Below, one piece after another: positions 42,790 through 55,190 of a DNA stretch of 64,000 nt. The DNA is taken from positions 1,549,501-1,613,500 of the forward strand of contig JANUWF010002121.1 of the NCBI GenBank assembly GCA_026120185.1, given 5' to 3'. Below the pieces are notes generated by a model. The model had not been told where the DNA came from. It saw only the letters and a program-made list of their open reading frames with translations, and searched no databases. Source of the DNA: Voacanga thouarsii (Eukaryota > Streptophyta > Magnoliopsida > Gentianales > Apocynaceae). The translations under genes were made by a program, and so were the position numbers. How positions within the stretch are numbered: the first letter of the stretch is position 1; every line of letters begins with the position of its first letter.

Positions 42790-44618
42790 AACCCGGGGCC
42801 CAACCGAGCCAACACTATGGGAGCATCCGGGAGTGGCTGGAAGGAGATTTAATAGTATTAGACCTTGAGGATTATGACTTGATTTTGGGGATGGATTGGT
42901 TAGCCAAGCATGGGGCTAGGGTAGACTGTAAAAATAAGTCAGTCCAGTTCGTCAGACTGGGTTGTGATGTATTGGAATTTAATGGTAAGAGGGTGAAAGA
43001 ATGTAAGTATTTGATTGCGAGGGCTAAGGCACGAAAATTGTTGAAGCAAGGGTGTCAACGGTACCTGGCTTACGTGATAAACAAGCCGAATGACCAGTGC
43101 ACTCTGGAGGAAACTGAAGTAGTGAAGGATTTTCCCGATGTGTTTCCGACGGAGCTTGATTCTCTACCTCCTAGCCGAGAAGTGGAATTCACCATCGACT
43201 TAGTTCCGGGAGCGGAACCAGCATCGTGGACTCCGTACCGGATGGCATCGACAAAACTGAAAGAGTTGAAGGAACAATTGGAGGAATTAGTGAGCCAAGG
43301 TTACATCAGACCTAGCACGTCGCCTTGGGGAGCGCCTGTGCTATTTGTGAAGAAGAATGACGGATCTTTGAGGCAATGCATCGATTACCGGAGGTTGAAC
43401 AACTTGACGATCAAGAACAAGTATCCCCTACTATTGATTGACGAGCTATTCGACCAGTTACAAGGATCCAGTTGCTACTCCAAATTAGACCTGAGGCAAG
43501 AGTACTACAAAGTGCAGATAAGAGAGGAAGATATCCCTAAGACGGCCTTCAACACCAGATATGGATACTACGAGTTCGTGGTGACGCCATTTGGGGTGAC
43601 TAACGCCCCAACAGTATTCATGGACCTGATGCACTGAGTGTTTCGACCTCATCTGGACAAGTTCGTGGTGGTCTTTATCGATGACATTTTGATCTACTCC
43701 AAGAGTCCGGAGGAGCATTCGGAGCATCTAAAGCTCGTACTGGAGAAGCTTCGGGAGCACAAGCTGTACGCCAAGTTCAGCAAGTGCGAATTCTGGTTGG
43801 ACAGTGTGGCATTCGTTGGCCATGTGGTGACCAAGGAGCGAATCAAGGTGGACTCAGCAAAGGTTGAAGCGGTATCAGACAGGAAGCAGCCGGAGAGTAT
43901 CATCGAGATCCGGAGTTTCTTGGGATTGGTTGGTTACTACCGAAGGTTTATCAAGGGATTTTCGACACTCGCATCGCCAATAACTCGATTGTTGCGAAAG
44001 GATGTTCCGTTTGTATGGAACAACAAATATGAGAAAAGTTTTCAAGAACTAAAGCGCAGACTGATGACAGCACCAGTATTGAGTCTACTGGAAGAAGGGA
44101 AACCTTACGCGCTGTATACCAACGCTTCAAAAGAAGGACTGGGAGCAGTGTTGATGCAGGACCAGAAGGAGATCGCTTACGCTTCTCGGAAGCTAAGACC
44201 TCATGAAGTCAACTACCCCACTCATGATCTGGAGCTGGCAGCTATAGTGTTCGCCCTAAAGAAATGGTGACACTACCTGTATAGAGCCGAATATGAGGTG
44301 TTCACCGATGATAAGAGTCTGAAGTATATCTACACTCAAAAGGATCTGAACTTGAGGCAGCGAAGATGGATGGAATTCTTGGAAGAATACCATTGTCCGA
44401 TCAACTACCATCCTGGGAAGGCCAACGTTGTGATGGACACCTTGAGCAGGAAAGTTGGAATGGCCAGACTAAGGGTACAGGAAATGCAAGTGGTTCAGGA
44501 TATGTTGGACAGAAGGGTGGAAATGCAAGACAAAGGAATTGCCATCAGCAATTTGAAGTTGGTGTCGGATTTGAAGAGGAAAATTGTGGAAGCTCAGCAA
44601 AGCAACGCCGAGTTTTAG
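42790..44618 (+). pseudogene. Element C protease end, reverse transcriptase and RNase H
   Basis: The protease active-site part is deleted; [18 protein letters not shown] (42862 on) remains. The long frame 42879-43637 covers the linker and RT blocks [27 protein letters not shown] and [17 protein letters not shown]. After one TGA the frame 43638-44270 has [12 protein letters not shown] with both catalytic Asp residues, [16 protein letters not shown], and the RNase H start [17 protein letters not shown] (Asn where the first catalytic Asp is usual). After another TGA, 44298-44618 continues RNase H ([11 protein letters not shown], with DTLSRK for the usual DALSRK). Only three stops interrupt 1.8 kb. 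Confidence 0.92.
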
Positions 44619-46005
44619 CTTTTCAAGGATAGGGAGCTTATGCGGCCGGGCAGTGAATTCCATCAAGACGAGACGGGAGTTCTACATTTCAGAGATCAAT
44701 TGTGTGTACCCCGGAGAGCAGCAATTAAAGGACTGAATTTTGAAAGTGGTGCACAAGAGTAAGTACGCTATTCATCTGGGGAAAGTTAACATGTATTAGG
44801 ACTTGAAGGGAGCCTATTGGTGGCCTGGACTAAGCGGGATGTGGTTAAGTATGTTTCGACCTGTCTTACCTGCTAGAAAGTCAAAGCGGAGAACAAGAAG
44901 TCAGCGGTACTATTGCAGCCATTACCAGTACCGGAATGGTAGTGTGAAGAGGTGACTATAGATTTTGTCACCGGACTTCCCATGTCAAAGACCCAGAAGG
45001 ACGCCATATGGGTAGTAGTGGATCGACTGATTAAGTCGGCCTATTTCATATCGGTAAATGTGAGGGACTTGATGGAGAAGCTGGCTCAGACTTATGTTCG
45101 AGAGATAGTCTGACTGCATGGAGTGCCTTCGAGCATAATGTCAGACCGAGACCTGAGGTTTACATATCAATTTTGGGGAAAGTTTCAGGAAGCGATGGGG
45201 TCGAGTTTGAAATTCAGCACGACGGCTCATCTGCAGACTGATGGGCAGTCAGAAAGGGTTATTCAAATATTGAAAGATATGCTGAGATCCTGTGTTCTGG
45301 ACTTTGGGGACAAGTGGATAGAGTGTGTACTTTATGCCGAACTATCATATAATAATAGCTACCAAGCCTCAATTGGGATGGCACCATATGAGGCTTTGTA
45401 TGGGCGTAAGTGTTAGGTACCGCTGTACTGGAGTTGGTCGGAAGATGGTCATGCGAGCAAAATCGGAGATGTCTATATCCAAGAAATGTTAGATAAAGTG
45501 AAATTGATCAGAGAAAGGTTAAAGGCAGCTCAGAGCCGACAGAAGAGCTATGCGGACAACCAGCGAAGAGAATTGGAATTTCAAGTCAGGGATAGCGTAT
45601 TTTTGAAACTGATGCCGAATAGGGGAATTTTGAAGTATCCGAAAGGTAAAAAATTGAATTCGAGATATTTGGGGCCGTTTCCGATTAAGGAGAGGATTGG
45701 GCCGATAGCATACTGATTGCACCCGCCAGATGGGTTGACGGGAATTCATGATGTGTTCCATGTGTCATAATTGAAGAAGTACAATGCTGATCCTGGTCAT
45801 GTATTGAATGATGAACCCTTAGTGTTGCAGCCAGACCTGAGCTATGTGGAGAAGCCTGTACGAATATTGGAGCGCAGTGTCAAGACTCTCTGAAACAAAC
45901 AGATACCGATGGTCAAGGTTCAGTGGTAGCATCATGGAACGCGAGATGCCACGTGGGAATCAGCAAAGTGGGTTAAACAGAGGTATCCCAAGCTGAAATA
46001 GAGGT
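44619..46005 (+). pseudogene. Element C integrase and chromodomain-like C-terminus
   Basis: The zinc-binding part near 44750-44890 is frameshifted. The catalytic core reads VTIDFVTGLPMSK near 44953 (first Asp), MSDRDLRFTYQFW near 45138 (second Asp) and QTDGQSERVIQILKDML near 45234 (with the Glu), then SYNNSYQASIGMAPYEALYG. The C-terminal region has SRQKSYADNQRRELEF, LGPFPIKERIG and a chromodomain-like HHGTRDATWESAKWVKQRYP near 45931-45990. Stops at about 45112, 45414, 45714, 45768, 45891, 45929 and 46000 all stand where Arg, Gln or a similar residue is expected. Confidence 0.88.
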
Positions 46006-46034
46006 ATGTTTGAATTTCGGGATGAAATTCTTCT

Positions 46035-46047
46035 AAAGAGGGGAGGA
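46035..46047 (+). other. Element C polypurine tract
   Basis: AAAGAGGGGAGGA ends directly at the 3' LTR start TGTGAAACCCC. Expected plus-strand primer. Confidence 0.92.
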
Positions 46048-46299
46048 TGTGAAACCCCGTTGAAACCAACCTTAGAGTAAAGGGGTTGGGATGCATATAA
46101 TACTTTATTGCATGTTTAAATATATTTTTATATGATTTTATGTGGATTGAATTTGTGTTTTATAGTCTAGAGGGCTTGATTATGATTATTAAGTGAGAAA
46201 GGCAAAATGGTAATTTTTGCTTGAGGTGGAAAAATGGTGATAGCTTGAGGGTTGAATAGGAAAATATTTTTAGAAAGAAAATAAGAACAAGAGTTTTTA

Positions 46300-46390
46300 T
46301 GGTTTAGTGGTTAGAGCTATGGAATTAATTCTTGAGGTCTTGGGTTCAAATTCAATCATAGGAGCTTTAGCTTGATTAAAATTTATTTTT
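46300..46390 (+). other. tRNA-like Pol III-type module in C 3' LTR
   Basis: TGGTTTAGTGG at 46300-46310, B-box-like GGTTCAAATTC at 46343-46353 (again 32 bases apart) and five T at 46386-46390. Confidence 0.55.
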
Positions 46391-47373
46391 GCTTGGGAAG
46401 TGTTATTTTCGGCCTTATGTGCTTTGGAGTAGGGGAGAGATGTTGTCCTAAGAGAGACATGATAGGAGTATCCTAATCCTACTCTTTTGCCCTACATAAA
46501 ATTCCTAAGGGGAATTCATTTCCTCTTAATCCTTAATTTTTCCTATTTCTCAATCCATTAGGATGTTCAATTTGTTCAAGCCAATTTTATTCTAGAAAAA
46601 TTACAGCAATGTGTTGTGGCTTTGAAGGTTCAAAATGTCATAGTAAAAGATATCTTATGGACCGAAACAATGGAAGAGGGGGAAGGATTTCAAGTGAATT
46701 AATTTCCCCAGTAAACTTTCTAAAACTTCACTCTAGCTAGGTTCATTTTCCTTCATGCATAGAACTGAAATTTTTCCATCTTCTTGTGCCTTCAAGGTGT
46801 CGAAATTCATAGCCATTATTCCCTCCCAAATGCTACCAGAAAATGGCCTTCTGATCAGCTTGAAACCTGAATTTTTCTGGCCCTTTTCGGACTACACAAA
46901 GGTTGTGTAAAACCAGAAAAATCCTTGGGCAAAATCGTAGCTTTGGAGGTCTGAAACCAAGCTGTTTTCTTTTAGTTTTTGTTCAGCATCATAGCCACGT
47001 TTTTTTGCCATAAAGAAGGCTAGAAACCAGCCTTAAAAGACCCTTGAAATCCCCTTCAAACTCTCTACTAGCTGATTGGAAAGTGGCAGCCAAAAACTTC
47101 CCAAAAATTCCAGCCTTACGAAAATTTTGTGTAGGAAAACTTTCCAGCTTTGTTTCCAAATTCATCCCTAGCTGAAACCTCAGCTTTCTTCTGCACAAAC
47201 CCTTCTTAAACAGCCATGAGCTGAACTCTATTGTCCTCCCCAAGCTTCTGCATGAAATTCAGACATGGCTTCCCAAAAATCTCTCCAACAAATCTCTGCA
47301 ACCATGCTTGAATAGTTACCATAATTCCAGCCACCATAATTTAGCAACCTTCTATAAAATATCCCTCAAACAA

Positions 47374-47809
47374 CCAGACATTTCCTCCACCATTATACTC
47401 CTTATTTTCAGCCATCCATAGCCTTCTTCGACCAGCTCTCATCCAGCTGAAATACTGTACAAGTAGTAGGCCATGGCAGCTTCCCAAAAACTCTCCAATA
47501 ATCAAATATATTCTTGTTATATTTAGTTTCCAAATTTGCTTCCCAAAAATATTCTTTAAGGATTTCAACAACTAGCCTTTCCTTTTCCCTTCCAGACCTT
47601 TCCTCCACCATTATACTCCTTATTTTCAGCCATCCATAGCCTCCTTCAACCAGCTCTCATCCAGCCGAAATACTGTACAAGTAGTAGGCCATGGCAGCTT
47701 CCCAAAAACACTCCAATAATCAAATATATTCTTGTTATATTTAGTTTCCAAATTTGCTTCCCAAAAATATTCTTTAAGGATTTCAACAACTAGCCTTTCC
47801 TTTTCCCTT
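47374..47809. repeat. 218-bp tandem duplication in C 3' LTR
   Basis: 47374-47591 and 47592-47809 are near-identical (both with CTCCACCATTATACTCC and CTCATCCAGC). The 5' LTR has a single copy near 37910-38125. Confidence 0.9.
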
Positions 47810-50573
47810 GCAAACCAGAAAATCATCAACCAAAACCTTACAACCAGTCAGCTAACCCTAATCCCTTCAGAAATTCGACAGCCTCCAATCCAAAAGCTCT
47901 CAATTCTCTTTAACCTTAAAAATACATTGCACACCAAGAACACCTACTCATTCCTTTCACCTAATACCTCTCCAAATCACTTCAAACTTCTTCTAAAAAT
48001 TCCAGATTTCACCTATACACTACCATGAATCCATCCATAACATTTTTAACATCAAACTCCAAAATCCAACTCACACTTTTGGATCAAAAACCAGAAATTT
48101 TTTGAAGGCTCAAGAACACCTTCAAGGTAGGTTTATTCAATCAACTTCATCTTCGCTAATCTTCAATCCCTAATGAACATATATGTGTTTAAGCATGCTA
48201 ATGGACTTTCTTCTTCTCTTATCTCTCTCCTTCTCCCTCTCTCTCTCTTGGCCGAACCACTCTCCCTCTTGGCCGAATGATTTCATCAACCATGGCCATG
48301 CTTTCTTCATCTTCTTTGGACGGATTTAGACATCTAGGAGTTGAGATCCATTCGAAACTCCTTCAAGGTATTCATCAATCAAGTATGCCTTTTTAACCCT
48401 TATTTTAAATTCTAGATTCATGTCTCTCAGATGATGTTGATAGAAGATGAATCATGAATAGGGTTGTGTATATATTATTGTGATGAGTTGAGGTGAAGCA
48501 TGAATATATGTATGAATATGTTGGAGATGGGATTTATGCATGAATGGATTATCTTGGTTGATTGTATGGTGTTTTAGGGTTTAATGCATGTCTCCATGTC
48601 ATAGGTAGTATTTGTGATCAAGTATGTTAGACATTGTGTCACCTTTGGTGAATAGGATTTATATTCATGTCGGATTATTGAAGCCATGATTATAGTTATG
48701 ATAGTAGATGTTAGATCATGTCTTGATAAATTTGGATCTATGCTTATATGCATGATTTGATGAATTGAAGGGTTGTATATGTTCCTGATTGTGCTTAGCA
48801 ATAGAAATATGATCATGATCTAGTTATCTCTAAGCTAATTTTTATTTCATTAATAAAATATTTAATAATATGACTTTCTAGTAAATTCGAAAAAACCCTA
48901 GGAAGGTAGATTTGGACTATTATATAAATAATAAGGATATTTTAGTCAATTAAACAGTGGTTTTGAAAGAAATAAAATATATAGGTATTATATGATCAAA
49001 TAAAGCCTTTTATGGAAATAATCATAATAAGTAAAATATTTATCATTAAAATTTAATTATTATATTTTAATCAAAACCTATTAAAATTTATTTATTATTT
49101 TTCAAGCAAGACTCATTAAAATTTATTTTCAACCAATTTTAGTTATCAATTATTTTCTAACAACTAAATTATTAATAAATTATTATTTTACCTAATACCA
49201 CCTAAAACTCTTCACCAATTAAACTCTAAATTTAGCTTATCAAGATATAAACCTTCAACTTATTAGTGCTTATTTCCCAAAACATTAATTATTTTAAATA
49301 TCAAATTAGACTTAGCTTAAAAACCTATTTATTTATTGTTTGGCCTTAAAGCTTGGGACACTAGGATCATGGTAGTAGTTAGTTGAGTTGTTTTAAATTG
49401 AGAGAGTGAATTTTGGCTTGAGTTTGATTGTGGTTTGTATTTGCCCATGCGAGGTTAGGTCAGCTGTTGGAGACCTTTTTATTGTGAGCAAGAATCAGAT
49501 AAGCTCCTGCATAAAACCCGATTGATGTTAAATGTTTATTATGGCAAGCCAAATGTAGAGTGCATGGACACTTAGTTCTGCAAAGGCAACTGAGGATTAA
49601 CTTCTTACATATGTCAGACAAACAAACTATTTGAAAATCAATAAGCAGATTTACTCAAATTCAAAACTCTTTCCAAAATTGATTTTGACAAAGACTTTGG
49701 AAACCCTTAATTGCCATTTTCATGTGGAACGGTGTTTTGTTCATTTTTTCCCAAGTGGGAAACGTCATTGAGTACTCAATAAGGGTGGACTGCTAGGGCT
49801 AGTCTTTGAAGGGTTAGGGTAAGTGTCTCAGTGGGTGGCCACCTCTGAGAGGTGAGTCCTTCCCGGATAAGATGTCTGTCCAGTAGGTCATGCCGGTTCG
49901 AGCTAGTGGTTTATTTTTCTGTTAAGTGACTGTGTTTTGCTGGAATGGACACCCAGTTGTTGTTTGGGTATAGAGAAGAAGGAGTATCTTGCCCGGTAGG
50001 CCGATCACCTATCTTTTGTCAGTCTGCACAAAGTGTTGGCATTCTGACCGGTTATGGGGCTCAACGTGTGGTAACCTATGACCACCTTTTTTGAGTGGTT
50101 AATTTTATTGATTATGTATGGTTGAAAATTCCAAAACACCACTCTTGATTTTGACTAATGTTTATTACTTGCCAGTGTTCTCTTATAAAGATTTTATACT
50201 TTGCATTCACGAACTATTTCCACTGGACACTCAAAGCACACACGGACTTACTGAGATTTCTGTCTCATCACCATTTTTACCATGATTTCAGGTTGATCCT
50301 GCTGTGGGGATGATTAGCTAGATATTGCTTGCCTTGGAAGACTTTCTGTTAAATTTATTTTGTGTAATGCTTTGGGGAGATGAGAGTGGATAAATTTTAT
50401 TATGGATTTGTTTATGGTATTCTTGGATTTATTCTTGGGTTGTAATAAATTTTAAGTTAAAGTATTGTTTTTATTCCGCTATTTTATTTGTGTGACCTAG
50501 TTATAAAGACCCCTTGTCCTTCGGACGGGGCGACATCCTCAGCCCTGGTGTGCCTAGGTATCGGGGTGTTACA

Positions 50574-51091
50574 CCTCTTTTTCACAGCCTACCACTACTA
50601 TTGACCCTACTCCCACTCTTCCTAGTCATTTTGTTGATGCATCGTGTGAGGAGTGGAATATGACTAGACTCCACAATACGATTGTTTGTGAAAAAGACTA
50701 TAGACCTTGGATTTGAGGAGGATATGGACTGGTGGAGGTATTTAAACAGATAGGATGAGCTCTTATCTTGGGATTCAGTGGTACATATTTTCCTATATTG
50801 GTGAATAAGTTCTTCCCCAACATGTTTGAGAAGTGTCATAGAACGCTAGAGTCTATAGATATAATGGTGAGAGTGGTGCCCATTCACTTGTCTAGGGGGC
50901 TACTGGGCTAGGATCATTAGGGTAGAAAATGAAGACCCCTGGGTAGAGATAGAAACGTACAATAAGAGGGTAGCCTTTGAGAGCACTTGGAGATTTACTG
51001 ACACTCTGTAGGAGTTTCAGCTCCAGTATACCCATGCGAGGTAGACTATGATCATCCATGTTACCAATATGCCTCCCTAGCATAGACTTCT
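50574..51091 (+). pseudogene. Fragment G second ORF, rest, after element C
   Basis: The frame continues from 36589 across C: LPSHFVDASCEEW near 50620, then LILGFSGTYFPILVNKFFPN and MVRVVPIHLS near 50760-50890, which parallel LKGKFCPVLIKEFYAN and the VKGVSIVITQ stretch in D's second ORF. After several stops another readable piece (VAFESTWRFTDTL, MIIHVTNMPP) runs to the start of B2. It belongs to the Athila-type second-ORF family; its role is not established. Confidence 0.65.
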
Positions 51092-51961
51092 TGATGAGAC
51101 TCCACTTCATCATGGAGGTCAAGATCGAGGAGGGGGAAGCGTGACCATGCATGGACAAGGATCGATGACAAGAGCTAGGTCCAAGAAGCTTCAAGATGAT
51201 TTCCATTTGCTTATCAAACTATGCTTGAGGATGGAAGAGGGTTGGAAGGTTGAAAAAGCTAGCCAAGAGTTCATGTTGATAACCATTCAAGAAGGACCCC
51301 AACAAGAACTCAAGCTGGCTACAAAGGGGATGAAACTTGACTAAGTGAGGCATTCCAGCGGACAATCGGTGCGGGCTCCAATGTACCCAACAACATCTTA
51401 ATAGCAACTTCAACTGGCCCGAAGGCAGTGCACAACTGACGGCAACTTCAAGGGACCTAGCCGGCACCTGCTTCCCCTTGGGCAACCAATGACTGCCCTG
51501 CTTTTTGATATTTTCTCCGATGTTTTTCAATTTTAATTACTTGTAAAGACTTATTATGACCCTAAACTATAATAAATCCTCAGGGATTATTTAGCTAGGG
51601 TTAGGATAGTATAAATATCACCTTTAGCGATTTGACAGCAAAATTCACACACTTTAATTTAAATTTGAGAGAGAATCTTGAGAGGCCTTAGCCTCCTTGG
51701 TCAACTTGTTCAAGACCATGCTTAAGGGTTAGTCATCCTTATGAATGAGTCAATAAGTCTTTTGGATAATCCAATGTTGTTTTCTTTGAATGGGTCTTTG
51801 AAGCTTAGTTCTTCAAGGTTTTGATAGAGGGTAGGTTGTTATTTCATTTTCTCCTTTTTGTCATAAGAGAATCTATAATTTTTTGGTCCCTTGCATTGAG
51901 CTGAATGCATAGCCAACCAAAACACCCATATCACCAAGAAAAGCCACATAAGATTCGTATA
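51092..51961 (+). repeat. B2: 5' LTR of a second B-family element
   Basis: It starts TGATGAGACT and aligns with the B LTRs, including the pol-tail remnant (RSKKLQDDF near 51175) and the TATA box TATAAATA at 51610-51617. It is about 170 bp shorter than in B because of an internal deletion near 51795. Confidence 0.82.
51610..51617 (+). promoter_or_regulatory. TATA box of B2 LTR
   Basis: TATAAATA after GGGTTAGGATAG; same place as in the two LTRs of B. Confidence 0.6.
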
Positions 51962-52330
51962 AAAGAGTTTGGTATCAGAGCAAGAAAAAGCTTGATTCCA
52001 ATCAAAGCTTGAAAGCAAGAAAATGAGCCCTACAAAGTTGAAGAAAAAGAAAATAGAGAAAATCCTGTAACTCAAAAACATGCTCCAAAAAGGTCATGAG
52101 ATTTTTGCTATTTCTTGATTTTTCTCTTGGGAAATTGCTCCTTGATGTTAATATAATCCTTGGGAACCAATTTTTCTTGTGTTTGTGGTGAAATTTGGCT
52201 TGAATATGATTGAAATATTGGTTGTTCTTATGTGATGGGATTGCAGGCAAGGTATTTGATAAATGTTCTATGAGAATGTTTTTAGCTATAGTTGAGAACT
52301 TTGATTCTTGATTTTCATTCCTTGGGATTT
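51962..52330 (+). mobile_element. B2 primer site and leader, cut by LTR F
   Basis: Contains the TTTGGTATCAGAGCAAG primer site and the same leader sequence as 9657-10005 of B, ending in CCTTGGGATTTTG where LTR F starts. No coding sequence. The rest of B2 lies beyond F, outside the window. Confidence 0.8.
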
Positions 52331-55190
52331 TGTATAACACCCCACTACTGAGGCCCGCCAGGGCCGGGGATGTCGCCCCGTCCAAAGGATAAGGGGTCTT
52401 TATAACTAGGTCACACAAATAAAATAGCGGAATAAAAATAATACTTTAATTTAAAATTTATTATATCCTAAGAATAAATCCATGAATTCTGAAAACAAAT
52501 CCATAAGTAAAATTATCCACTCTCAACTCTCCAAAGAAACACATAAAAATAAATGACAACATTCTCTTCCAAGGCAGATAACACTAGCTACTCATCCTCA
52601 CAGCAGAATCAACCTGAAATCATGGTAAAAAGGTGATGAGACAGAAATCTCAGTAAGTCCGTGTGTGCTTTAAGTATCCAGTGGAAATAGTTCGTGAATG
52701 CAAGGTATAAAACCTTTATAAGAGAAATATTGGCAAGCAATAAACATTAGTCAAAAGCAAGTGTGGTGCTTTAGCTTTTCCAACTATACATAATTAATAA
52801 AATCAACCACTCAGAAGAAATGATCATAGGTTACCACACGTTGAGCCCCATAACCGGTCAGAATGCCATACTTTGTGCAGACTGACAAAAGGTAGGTGAT
52901 CGGCCTACCGGGCAAGATACTCCTCTTTCCCTATACCCAAACAACAACCTGGTGTCCATTTCGGTAAAACACACTCACTTGACTGATAAATAAACAACTG
53001 CTCGCTCGGACCGGCACGACTTACTGGACTGACATCTTATCCAAGAAGGACTCACCACTCAGAGGTGGCCACCTACTGAGAGACTCACCCTAACCCTTCA
53101 AAGACTAGTCCTAGCAGTCAACCCTTATTAAGTACTCAACATAATGTAACCCACTTGGGAAAATGAAAAAACCATAGTTCCACATAAAAATGTCAATTAA
53201 GGGTCTCCAAAATCTTAGTCAAAATCAGTTTTGGAAAGAGTTTTGAGTTTGAGTAAATCTGCTTATGGATTTTCAAATAATTTGTTGGATTGAAATAAGA
53301 AAGGAGTCAATCCTCAATTGCCTTACAGAAATGAGTGTCCATGCACTCTACATTTGGTTTGCCATAATAAACATTTTACATCAATCAGGTTTTATGCAAG
53401 AGCTTACCTGATTGTTGCTCACAATAAAAGGTCTCCAACAACTGACCTAACCCCACATGGGCGAATACAAACCATAGTCAAACTCAAACCAAGATTCACT
53501 TTCTCAATTTAAAACAACTCGACTCACTACTACCATGATCCTACTGTCCCAAGCTTTAAGGCAAAACAATAAATAAATAGGTTTATAAGCTAAGCCTGAT
53601 TTGAAATTTAAAATAATTAATGTTTTGGGAAATAAGTACTAATAAGTTGAAGGTTTAAATCTTGCTAAGCTAAATTCAAAGTTTAATTGGTGAAGAGTCA
53701 TAGGTATTAGGTAAAATAATGATTTATTAATAATTAATTGTTTGAAAATAATTGCTAGCTAAAATTAGTTGAAAATAAATTTTAATGGGTCTTGATTGGA
53801 AGATAATAAATAGACTTCAATAGGTTTTGATTAAAAGGTAATAATTAAATTTTTAATAATAAATACTTTACTTATTATGATTATTTTCATAAAAGGCTTT
53901 AGTTGATTTTATCATTTTATATAATATCTATATATTTTATTTCTTGAATAAAAGCTACCATTTATTTGGCTAAAATATCTTTTTAGTAATTCAAATCCAC
54001 TTCCAAGGGTTTTTTGAATTTTCTAGCAAAATTATAATATTAAATATTTTATTAATAAAATAAAAATTAGCTTAGGGACAACTAGATCATGATCATATTT
54101 CTATGGCTAACCACAATCATAAACATATACAACCCTTCCATTCATCAAATCATGCATATAAGCATAGATCTAAATTTATCAAGACATGATCTAACCTCTA
54201 CTAACATAAATATAATCACGACTTCAATAATCCAACATGAATATAAATCCTATTCACCAAAGGTGACATAATCTCTAGCATACTTGATTGCAAATACTAC
54301 CTATGACATGGAGACATGCATCAAGCCCTAAAACACCATACAATCAACCAAGAAAATCCATTCATGCATAAATCCCATCTCCAACATATTCATACATATA
54401 TTCATGCTTCACTCTCAACTCATCACAACAATATATACTCAACCCTATTCATGATTCATCTTCTATCAACATCATCCTAGAGACATGAATCTAGAATTTA
54501 AAAGAAGGGTTAAAGAGGCTTACTTGATTGATGAACACCTTGAAGGAGTTTCGAATAAATCTCAACTCCTAGATGTCTAAATCCGTCCAAAGAAGAGGAA
54601 GGAAGCATGGTCATGGTTGATGAAATCATTTAGCCAAGAGAGAGAGAGAGATAGAGACCATTAGCATGTTTATTCATATATATACTCATTAGAGATCAAG
54701 ATTATAGAAGATGAAGTTGTTAGAACAGCCCTACCTTGAAGGTGTTCTTGAGTTTTCACAAAACTTCTGGTTTTTTTATCTAAAAAAGTAAGTTGGATTT
54801 GAGAGTTTGATGTTAAAAATGGTGTGGATGGACTCACAGCAGTGAATAGAAAAATCTGAAATTTTTAGAAGAAGTTTGAAGTGATTTGGAGAGTATTAGA
54901 CAGAAGAAAGGGGTAGGTGTTTTGGTGTTCTATGTGTGCTTGAAGATTTAAGAGAATGGAGGAATTTTGGTTAATGATGGACGAAATTTTGAGGGAGAGA
55001 GTGACCGAATTGTTTTGAGAGGTTTTGGAAGATGATTTTTCTAGTTTGAAAGGGAAAAGGAAAGACTAGTTGTTGAAATCCTTGAAGAATATTTTTGGGA
55101 AGCAAATTTGGAAACAAGAATATCTTTGATTGTTGGAGAGCTTTTGGGAAGCTGCCATGGCCGAATTTCTGTGCAGAGTTTCAGCTGGAT
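52331..55190 (-). repeat. LTR F: C-family LTR in opposite orientation, 3' part
   Basis: The minus strand aligns with C LTR positions from about 38000 to its 3' end: the GGTGTTATACA terminus near 52331, TTATAAAGACCCC near 52405-52393, the palindrome in mutated form at 53128-53139. It is interrupted by element D at 55190 and resumes at 63726. Since its 3' end borders B2, F is either a solo LTR or the 3' LTR of an element extending to the right. Confidence 0.88.

Larger units (their letters stand above)
36590..50573 (+). mobile_element. Element C: best-preserved Ty3/gypsy (Tekay/Del-like), 13984 bp
   Basis: It begins TGTGAAACCC at 36590 and ends GTGTTACA at 50573, with a perfect 5-bp target duplication CCTCT (36585-36589 and 50574-50578). 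Order: 5' LTR (4330 bp), Met-type primer site, intron-like segment, intact acidic leader ORF, gag, protease end, RT, RNase H, integrase, chromodomain-like tail, purine tract, 3' LTR (4526 bp). The LTRs are very similar to each other, so C is younger than A. Gag-pol is broken mainly by single stop codons. It lies inside the reading frame of fragment G. Confidence 0.96.
46048..50573 (+). repeat. Element C 3' LTR, 4526 bp
   Basis: It aligns with the 5' LTR; the length difference is explained mainly by the 218-bp duplication at 47374-47809 and the absence of the palindrome's right arm. Palindrome ATTGAGTACTCAAT at 49767-49780; TTATAAAGACCCC at 50501-50513. Target duplication CCTCT follows. Confidence 0.95.

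Noticed and set aside
47408..47829. Two near-identical minus-strand ORFs (EKERLVVEILKEYFW and following)
   Set aside because: They are the two copies of the 218-bp duplication in the C 3' LTR. The frame is not kept in LTR F, and LTR sequence explains the repeat.
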